Source of the DNA: Bacteroidales bacterium
Lineage (GTDB): Bacteria > Bacteroidota > Bacteroidia > Bacteroidales > UBA1402
Direction: 5' to 3'
DNA: 34,943 bases
Assembly (NCBI GenBank): GCA_017446025.1
Contig: JAFSRR010000098.1
Location: forward strand, 1-34,943
Shown here: positions 8,540-16,900 of the stretch, one piece after another
Layout of the letters: every line of letters starts with the position of its first letter
Numbering within the stretch: the first letter of the stretch is position 1
Notes under the pieces: generated by a model
Told to the model about the DNA's origin: nothing
The model's input: only the letters and a program-made list of their open reading frames with translations
Databases searched by the model: none
Made by a program: the position numbers and the translations under genes

Positions 8540-8570
8540 CAAAGGTAGGGATTTTTTTGCTATCAGCCAA
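8540..8570 (-). promoter_or_regulatory. Promoter of the hisH-lysA operon
   Basis: Read on the minus strand, TACCTTTG (8547-8540) is an exact TAnnTTTG -7 box, with TTG (8570-8568) about 20 nt upstream as the -33 element. The -33 element lies inside the last codons of the upstream nucleotidyltransferase gene. The predicted start is about 15 nt before the hisH ATG at 8519, which also argues against the longer hisH frame. Confidence 0.75.
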
Positions 8571-9999
8571 GCCCCTGGGACAGGTCGTGCTTGGGGGTCA
8601 AGCCCTTGTCTGCGGCCAGTTTGAGCATCAGGTCGTAGGCTGGACCATACTCGTTGGGAATGTCTCCGTCGAGGATGGCATCCTTGATGGCGTCCTTGAT
8701 CTCGCCGATCACGCGGCAAGGGGTCAACTCAAAGACCTGCATGATGATGTCGCCCGTGATGGGCGGCTGCATGTTGCGGATGCGGTCGCGTTCCTCCAGA
8801 TCGCGCATTTTATCCCTCACTTCCTGATAGTTGACCATGAAACGGCGCACCTTCTCGGGATTCTTCGAGGTGATGTCGGCCTCGCAGAGGATCATCAGGT
8901 CTTCGATGTCGTCGCCGGCGTCGAACAACAGGCGGCGTACGGCCGAATCGGTCACCGTTTCCTCGACCAGGGCAATGGGCCGCATGTGCAGCGACACCAT
9001 CTTCTGGACATATTTCATCTTCTCGTTCATCGGCAGCTTGAGCCGACGGAAGATGCGGGGTATCATCTTTTCTCCCAGAAAATTATGATTGTGGAAAGTC
9101 CAGCCCAGGCGCGGATCCCAGCGCTTGCACTGGGGCTTGGCGATGTCGTGGAAAACGGCGGCCCAGCGCAGGTAGAGGTTGTCGCTCATGGCCGCCACGT
9201 TGTCCAGGACGGTGAGCGTATGCTGGAAATTGTCCTTGTGGCCGCGTCCATCCTTGGTCTCCACCCCCTTCAGGGCCGACAGTTCGGGCAGGATCAGCGG
9301 CAGCAGGCCCGTCTCGTCCATCAGGTTGAAGCCTATCGAAGGCCGGGCGGCCATCATCATCTTGTTCATCTCTTCCACCACCCGTTCGCCCGAGACAATC
9401 GATATGCGGTCGCGGTCTTTGTAGATGGCGTTGAAGGTGGCAGGATGGATGCGAAACTCGAGCACGGTGGCAAAACGGATGGCCCGCATCATGCGAAGCG
9501 GGTCGTCACTGAAGGTGATCTCCGGGTCGGTAGGCGTGCGAAGGATGCGGTTCTCGAGGTCCTTGAGGCCGTTGAAGGGGTCGATGAGTTCACCATAGTC
9601 GGCACGGTTCAGGCTGATGGCCATGGCATTGACCGTGAAGTCGCGGCGGATCTGGTCGTCTTCGAGCGTGCCGTCCTCGACGATGGGCTTGCGGGAATTG
9701 CGCTGATACGACTCGCGACGTGCGCCGACAAACTCTATCTCCGTCTGGTGGTACTTGATCTGGGCGGTGCCAAAATTGCGGAACACCACCACCTGGCAGT
9801 TCTTGCCCAGCTTTTGGGCCACATGCTCGGCCAGTTCGATGCCCCGGCCGACACAGACCACGTCGATATCCTTGGAAGCCCTGCCCAGGAAGATATCCCT
9901 GACATAGCCCCCTACTATACAACATCTTACATTCATTTCTTCGGCCACCTCGGAGAGGACCTTGAAGATGTCGCCTTTCAGATATGCGCTCAGATTCAC
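8563..9999 (-). CDS. cca: CCA tRNA nucleotidyltransferase with HD domain
   Basis: A class II nucleotidyltransferase of the CCA-adding enzyme/poly(A) polymerase family; it most likely completes tRNA 3' ends. The head domain has VGGYVRDIFLGR with the metal-binding Asp44 and Asp46 in KDIDVV, then RRDFTVNAMA (118-127). The C-terminal half is an HD phosphohydrolase-like domain with His260 and the HD pair at 284-285 (AVFHDIAKP), common in Bacteroidetes homologues. It has 478 residues from a GTG start; starting there retains the conserved N-terminal helix (MNLSAYLKG). The tRNA-Lys gene in this window lacks an encoded CCA, so such an enzyme is needed. It is divergent from the lipoprotein gene 66 nt away and lies upstream of the his operon. 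Confidence 0.92.
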   Translation of the reverse strand: MNLSAYLKGDIFKVLSEVAEEMNVRCCIVGGYVRDIFLGRASKDIDVVCVGRGIELAEHVAQKLGKNCQVVVFRNFGTAQIKYHQTEIEFVGARRESYQRNSRKPIVEDGTLEDDQIRRDFTVNAMAISLNRADYGELIDPFNGLKDLENRILRTPTDPEITFSDDPLRMMRAIRFATVLEFRIHPATFNAIYKDRDRISIVSGERVVEEMNKMMMAARPSIGFNLMDETGLLPLILPELSALKGVETKDGRGHKDNFQHTLTVLDNVAAMSDNLYLRWAAVFHDIAKPQCKRWDPRLGWTFHNHNFLGEKMIPRIFRRLKLPMNEKMKYVQKMVSLHMRPIALVEETVTDSAVRRLLFDAGDDIEDLMILCEADITSKNPEKVRRFMVNYQEVRDKMRDLEERDRIRNMQPPITGDIIMQVFELTPCRVIGEIKDAIKDAILDGDIPNEYGPAYDLMLKLAADKGLTPKHDLSQGLG

Positions 10000-10023
10000 A
10001 GCCGTCAGCCTCTATTTTTCTTG

Positions 10024-10031
10024 CAAAAGTA
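10024..10031 (-). promoter_or_regulatory. Likely promoter -7 box of the CCA transferase gene
   Basis: On the minus strand TACTTTTG matches TAnnTTTG exactly and lies 24 nt upstream of the GTG start at 9999. The -33 element is weak. It sits back to back with the plus-strand box at 10054-10061. Confidence 0.5.
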
Positions 10032-10053
10032 CGATTTTTCTGATGAACCGTTT

Positions 10054-10061
10054 TATTTTTG
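10054..10061 (+). promoter_or_regulatory. -7 box directly in front of the lipoprotein start codon
   Basis: TATTTTTG matches TAnnTTTG exactly but ends only 4 nt before the ATG at 10066. If it is used, transcription would begin at or within a few bases of the start codon, giving a leaderless or near-leaderless mRNA. The -33 region has no good TTTG. Confidence 0.5.
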
Positions 10062-10065
10062 CAGC

Positions 10066-10923
10066 ATGAAAAAGACGATACTCCTTTATTTAAAACAAAG
10101 TGTGCTGGCCGCTCTCCTGCTGGCCGGGCTGTTTTCCTGCCGTCCCGACAGAAGTGAAGCACTGATGGCTCAGGCCCGGCAGGCCATGGCCGAAAACCGT
10201 TTTCAGGCCGCCAAGAGCTACCTGGATACCATCCAGGCGCTCTACCCCAAGGATCTGGTCAAACTCAAGGCCGTGCGACAGCTGTTTTTCGAAGTGGAAT
10301 TTGCCGAACAGCAGCACAGCCAGGCCGGCAGCGACAGCCTGCTCGCCCTGCGCCGCACCGAACTGCCTGCAAAGATCAAGGACTTCGTCTTGGAAAAAGA
10401 CGGCGACACGGATGCCCCCGGCTACTATGTGCATCTGCGCCAGCGCTACAGCCAGCGCAGCGGCCAGACCTGGCTGCAATCCTCGGTCGGCCAGCGCGGA
10501 CAATTGGTCCTGACCAGCTATTACTGCGGCGGCCGAAAACTTGACCACAGCCGCCTGCGCCTGTATGCTCCCGACGGCAGCTATGCCGAGACCGATGCGG
10601 TGCTGCCCGACGGTGCACTCAACTACAGCTTCAACGACGGAGGCCTTTATTATGAAATCGTCCGTTTCAACGCCCGTGCCGCCGCTGCCCTGCCCGACTT
10701 CGTGCGTCTGCACAGCGGAGAGACAATCAAAGCGAGTCTTCTGGGCGACAACCGCCGGTACGACTACACCCTGCGCAGCGAAGACCGCGACGTTTTGCTT
10801 CAGGCCGCGGAAGCATCGGTCATACTGTCAGACATCGCCCGCCTGGAAGACGAACACCGCCTGGCCGACGCCAAAATGGATTTCCTCAGGAAGAAAATGC
10901 AGACCGCTAACGACTTAGAGTAA
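10066..10923 (+). CDS. Lipoprotein of unknown function with TPR-like N-terminal helices
   Basis: A 285-residue protein I do not recognise. It begins MKKTILLYLKQSVLAALLLA and has a lipobox ending at Cys25 (GLFSC), so it should be lipidated and anchored in the envelope. After the Cys comes a helical stretch (ALMAQARQAMAENRFQAAKS, then YLDTIQALYPKDLVKLKAV) resembling one or two TPR hairpins. The middle (about residues 110-230) looks beta-rich and the C-terminus is helical and charged. The frame stays open upstream to 8365, but that part is antisense to the CCA transferase, and only the ATG at 10066 gives a signal peptide. Its last 17 nt overlap the end of sprA on the other strand. It could be an envelope accessory protein; no function is claimed. 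Confidence 0.82.
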   Translation: MKKTILLYLKQSVLAALLLAGLFSCRPDRSEALMAQARQAMAENRFQAAKSYLDTIQALYPKDLVKLKAVRQLFFEVEFAEQQHSQAGSDSLLALRRTELPAKIKDFVLEKDGDTDAPGYYVHLRQRYSQRSGQTWLQSSVGQRGQLVLTSYYCGGRKLDHSRLRLYAPDGSYAETDAVLPDGALNYSFNDGGLYYEIVRFNARAAAALPDFVRLHSGETIKASLLGDNRRYDYTLRSEDRDVLLQAAEASVILSDIARLEDEHRLADAKMDFLRKKMQTANDLE

Positions 10924-13900
10924 AACGCAGGCTGAACCCGAAGTCCTGCGTGGTGACCGGGTAGGACGATACCAGCGGAATGCTGGATTCCAAATCATAG
11001 TACATTTTGAGATTGAGGTTGCGGCTGATAATATAATCGGCCGTGAGCTCGACCGTGCAGGTCTTGTTGCCCGAAGTGGCCTGCGTGTAGTACTCCTCGA
11101 TCTTGCGCAGCAGGGCCGTCGAGTTCTTCCACGAGAAATCGGCACTGAGCGACAGGTCGTTGCGGGCCTTGGACTCGGCCATGAAACCCCAGGGATGGAA
11201 ATCGGCGATCTTGTAGCTGCCGCCCACGACATACTGGCTGTTGCCACTCTCGACCAGCTGTCCACCCGTCACACTCAGGTTGACCGTCCGCGAGGTGCGC
11301 ACCTCCGACTTGAAGGTCAGACCGTTGTTCAGCGTGCCCTTGGCGCCCAGCAGCGGGTTGAAGCTCTCGGTCAGCGAGACGGCGGCCACATCGTATTGCG
11401 ACGAAGGCTGCGGATTGCCCGTGGTCACCTCCTGCACAAAGCCACGGCGGCTGTCGCTGCCGATAAACGAACTGTACGACGAATAGGAAGTGACATTGTA
11501 GGTACAGTTGTAGGCATGGTTCAAACTGATGCTGCGGAAATGTTTCTTGAGGAACGGTATCTTGGACAGACCGTCGTACGACACGCTCCAGTTGGGCAGG
11601 ATCGATGCCAGCGAGGGGAAGATATCCATCGAAGCCTTGTCGGCCGGACGGCCGGTGTAGGCAGCCAGGAAGGCCGGTACCAGCACTTCGGCCGAATTCT
11701 TGTTGACGGCGCCCAGACTCTCGTCGTAAGGCTGGCCGGCCAGGGGCGAACCGGCCAGGAAGCCAGCGTCGGGATAGCTCATGCCGGCATACTGGGCCGT
11801 CAGGCGGGCGGCCATCACGTCGCGGTTGGCCACAAAGCGGTCGAACGCCTTGGAATAATACGACTTCTTGGCATTGAGCGGCGCAAATGCTGTCTTCAAG
11901 GCGATGGACGACTGTGAGAAGCTGCCCGTGCGGGTCTCGGGCCGGTCGGCAATCATGAACTGGATCTGCCGGTTGTCGTTTTCGTTGCGCAAGGCGGCCA
12001 GCTTGATATTGAAGCCCTTGAAAGGCAGCACGGTCGATTCTATCCTGAGGTTCTTGGTCGAGGCAAACACCGCCGGACTGACCACCGAGTCGGACATCAC
12101 CAGCCAGTCCTTGTCGATGGCCTTGTCCAGGTAGCGGTCGCTGTTGTACAGACCGCTGGCAAAATCCCAACCGGGCGCGCGGCCGAAATCTTCTGTTGCG
12201 AAAATCAAGCCGTTCTCGGGCTTGAATCCCGGCAGCGACAGGTTGTCGGTCTGCTGGTAGCTGACCGAAACGTTGCGCACCGACATCAGGGCACGGGCAG
12301 CCACTTGCAGGCCTTTGTACCACGATTCGTCCTCGAGCTTGGGCCTGGAATTGATGATGGCCTTCACTTTCATCGAGTCGCGGGCATTGATTTGGATGGA
12401 TTTGCCGTTCTGTTTGTATTTCAACTTGATATCCTTTCCCTTGGCATCCACGAAACGAACGCTGATACGGTCGGTCTTCAGATCGAATTTCAGTTCGTTG
12501 GGCTTGTCCGGCACCAGGGTGAGCTGCTGCTCCATACGGGTGGGTTTCTCCTTGGTGGCGGCCGGACGGTTGTTATTGCTGTTGGGGGCACGCAATACCG
12601 GACGACGCGATCCCGTGGCAGGAGTCGTGGCCGATGAGGTGGAACGCCCCGAGAAGCGCTGGTCGGCCGCCTTGAGGAATTTCGACTTGCCATAGAGCGT
12701 CTCCAGGTTGATGGCCGGGTTGAAGCTGAAACTGCGTTGGTTGGCAACCGTGTTGCCCATGTCCACGTCGGCAATCAGGGCGCTGCGGTCCCAATTGTAG
12801 TTGGTGCTGTACTGGAAGCCGGCCGTGATGAAGTTCAGGGCCGGGATGCTGCTGAAGGGCAGCTGCCAGTTATAAGTCAATTGCTGCTTGTACGACATGG
12901 GCGTGCCGAAAGTCTTGATACTCTGCATCACCGTATCCTTCCAGTTTTGGTATTCCGTAGGATAGAGTTCTTTGTTGACGGGCGAATTGAGCGTTTCCTC
13001 AACGCGGGCGATGTTGTCGGTCGAGAAGGTCAGCTTCATGTTCTTGGTCAGGTTCCAGTTCAGGTTCAGGCCGCTGTTCCACATGAAGTTCTTGCTGAAG
13101 GTCAGCGGCAGCGGCAGGCTCACGTCGGCCGAGGCGTTCAGGTCGCGGTTCTGCAACTCATAGTAGTAACGGCTCAAGTTGGTGTTGAAAGCCAAAGAGT
13201 TGGGCAGGAAATTCAGCGACAGATCCTTGAGCAGCATGGTCCAGGGCGACTGGAAGAACTTGGCCTCCGACTTGGCGAAAGGCTCAAAGGCAGGCAGCGG
13301 CGAACTGTAGCCATAGCTCAGGCCGGCATTGTAGTTGCGGGTGATCTCATAGGCCGTGGTGGCATCCCGCTCGAAGGTCTCGCTGAAGCTATAGTTGGCG
13401 TTGAAGTTGGCCGGATCGAAAGGCAGCGGTGTCTTGCTGCGGACATTCAGGCGGATGTTCGACACGTTCAGGCTGCGGTAGCGCTTGAGCTGCTGGCTGT
13501 AGTTGCGGATGGAATCCTTCTCGGCACGGGTCTGGGCGGCATCCAGCACATCGGACAGCAGCAGGTCCTCGTTGAGCGGATCATACTTGGGCGTGTTCAG
13601 CTGGCGCGAAATGGAATAATAGACGGGCAGGCTCAACAATCCGCTCTTGGGCAGGAGTTTGCCCAGGTCGAAGTTCATCGACAGGTTCATGGTGTTGTAG
13701 CTGTCCAGGCGGCGCTGCGACACACGCTGCTCGATGCCGCCGAAGCCGGCCGTTTCGTAGCGTCCGGCAAAGGTCACCGACCCCAGGTCGGATAGTGCCA
13801 GCGAGGCATTGGTCATGGCTGCCCAGCCGCCCTCGTCGTTGAAGCCCTTCAGACGCAGTTCGTTGGCCCAGATCTCGACAGCCTTGACCGTGGTGCCGTT

Positions 13901-16900
13901 GTTGCGCACGCCGATCATCATTGTCTTGACACTCGACAGGCTGGGATTGCCCCGCACGGTCACCTTGTGGTTCTCATTGTCGGGATCGTATTCCGAATAG
14001 GCACGTACATAGCTGCTGTGCGAGGCGTTGCGGTGCTCCTTGACCGATGTGAGCAAGTCGAAGGGGATGTCCAGGAAATTCTCCACGGGCCAAACCGACT
14101 GGTCGCTGTTGATGAAATGCGGCGACAGGCGCAAGGGAATCTCGTATTCGTAGTAGTTGCTCTGATAGTCGCTACCGATGCGCAGGAAGACCGACATTTC
14201 GTAGTCGGCCGGCGGATTGGCGTCGCCCAGCAAGCTCTCGCCGTGGACAAACATCTGCAGGCGTTCGTACTGGCGGAAGTCGAGCGAGACATTCTTATAG
14301 ACGGCCCGGGCATCACCGGGTGAGAGGTTCTGTATCCTCAGGGCCAGCGACTGCTCGTTTTCCTCGTAGATGCCCGGCTGACCGGGATCGCTCTCCCGCT
14401 CCACCCCCGGGGGCAGCATGTAATGGATAGGCTCGCGCGAGGAATTCTCTTCCAGGCCGACGGTATAGACCTCCATGAAGGCATTGGTGGCCGGGGCCGT
14501 TTCGTAAAGCTCACGGGTATAGGCCCGCCAGTCACCGCGTACCAGTTCGAGCGTGGCAAAACGCAGCACGATGCTGTCCTGGAAGCCCGTCAGGTACATA
14601 CGCATGAAGCGGATGCTGTTGAATCCGTTGATCGTGCCCACCTTCTTCTCATAATCGCGTACGGGAATCTTGAACTGATACCACGACACCTGCTCCACGT
14701 TGCCGTTGCGCAGCTTGACGGAGGCGTCGCGCCGGTCGCTGATGTAGTTGCGCCCCACCACCATGTCGGCCGGACGCAGGGAGATGCGGTACTGGTAGTA
14801 GCGCTCGCTCTCGCTCAGGGTGAAGTCTTCGTTGATGTCCTCGATGTCGGGGACGGTCGTGGCAGCCGTCTCGTAGCTTTCTTCCGTATCGACCCGGGCC
14901 TGGGAGTTGCCCTGCGTACCATTATAATATTTATAGCGCGAGATGATGGGCAGCTTGGCACGGTCGTAGTCGGTGCCTCGGAAATAGTGGTAGTTATCGC
15001 CCGAAGGGTCGTTCAGGGGCGAGAACGGATCGTCCAGCATACGGTTGAGGGCCGAGGCACCCACCTTGCCGCGGACAGCCGTGACATAGTCGCTGTGGAA
15101 GTCCCGCTCTTCCTCGTCGTTGAGTCCGTCCAGACCGACATCCTGGATGCGGCGCACGCCTTCGGTGTTGTCGAAGGCATAGACATTGACATTCTTGCTC
15201 GACACCTTGCCCCACGACGTGTAGCCGATGACCGTGGTGTCGCCGTCGGTGGGCAGGCCGTTTTCGAAAGCCTTCTTGCCGTCCTTGAGGATATCCTCGG
15301 AGATCTCGCCCAGGTTGAAGATCAGGTCGCCGCCGCCCACACCCGTCGAGTCGTAGATAAAGGGATCCATCATCCAGAACTCGATGTACTCGACATTGTT
15401 CGACTCGAAATTGGTCATGTTCGACTCTATCTTGCGCATGATGCCGCCCCAGCGGTCTTCGGGACGTTCCAGGCGGCCCTCGCTGTCCATACCCGTCACA
15501 TCGTAGTTGTAGGGACCGCGCTCACGGGGATAGTAGGCCACGTTCATGATCGACATCAGACCCGTCTGGTTGTACTGCAGGTCCTTGTCGGGATAGATTT
15601 CCTTCTGGTTGACGGCGCGCACCAGGTGGTTGGACAGCTGGTCGTGGTCGTTGCGGATATGGTCGGGCGTCTGCGAACGGCTTTGTGTGAAGATGGGATC
15701 GACGATATACCAGGCCAGCAGGGCGCGGTTCTTGCCGTAGGCCAGGTCGTTCGACAAGTTGGCCTCCGGGAATTTGCCCGTCGGATCGTAGGGCGTGCTG
15801 GCCAGCGACCAGCGATAGACATCTTTCAGGCTGAAGCTCTTCTTGGCGGCTTCGAAATCATCCACATAGACCGTGCCGTGGATATCGTGGCTGCTGCCCG
15901 GGATGAGCTGGGCAAACTCGGCCCTGACCGAAAGCTTGGAAGGCTGGGTGGCATGGATCAGGGGCAGCTTGTCGAGCAGTTTGGTCAGGGTCTGCGACTC
16001 GACATTGAAGGCCGTGTGCAGTCCCCACACTGTATTGTTGAGCGGCTCGGAATTCATATCCACCTTGTTGGTCAAGGGTTTCTCAGACAGGTGCATCAGC
16101 GTGCCGCCCACCGACAACTGGTCGCTGAAGGTATAGTCGAGCGTCATGCCCGTGAAGGTCTTGCGTACCATGTTGTAGAGCCCCTGGTCCTCGCAGGTGG
16201 CCTGGATGCTCTGGCCCGAGGCCAGCACATCCATGTTGGTGATGGTGACCGTTCCCGAGAGGTAATCGACCGTGTAATCGACATTCTCGGTGAGTACCCG
16301 GCCGCCGGCGGTGACACGCACCGAGCCGCGGGCCACGTTCATGGCGCCCAGCGAGATCTCCGCCCCGTTGGATGCCCGGTAGGTACCCTCGATGCGGAAC
16401 TTGTTCTTTTCGGTGAGTTCCTGGGCCACGGTCAGCGTCGAGTCGTAGAGCTCCTGGAACACGTATTTGTCGGCCAGGGCATCGTCGCCGATCTGCTTGC
16501 GCAAGTGCGAGCCGAAAGGTTCCAGCACCGGGAAGATGATGCGTCCGCCTGCCGACTGCACCGTGTAGCCTTCGATAAAGTCGAAGATGCCGTCGGGATA
16601 GGCTTCCTTGTGGCTGTTCAGGCGGTCCAGATTGAAGACTCTCAGCAAAAGGGTGTTCTTGACCTTGCCCTCGGTGATGTAGTTCATATAGGTGCCCACC
16701 GTGTCGTTGCGGTAGGTGATGTTCAAGCGAAATTCCTCCTGGGGCAGGTTGTAGGTACCCAGCGAATAGACATTGCGCATCATCAGCGGCCAGGTGGGCG
16801 ACTGGGGCGAGATGTTGGTGCCCTTGATGAGCTTGACAAACAAGGTCTGCGGCGATTCTATGCCGTCGGTCGAGAACTCACCCACCTGGAATACTTGTCC

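Noticed and set aside
8520..8570. Longer hisH starting at TTG 8570
   Set aside because: The extension contains the operon's promoter and overlaps the end of the preceding gene; MEVAVIKYNAGN at 8519 is the normal HisH beginning.
8365..10065. N-terminal extension of the lipoprotein reading frame
   Set aside because: This part is antisense to the CCA transferase; the signal peptide, lipobox and promoter all place the true start at 10066.
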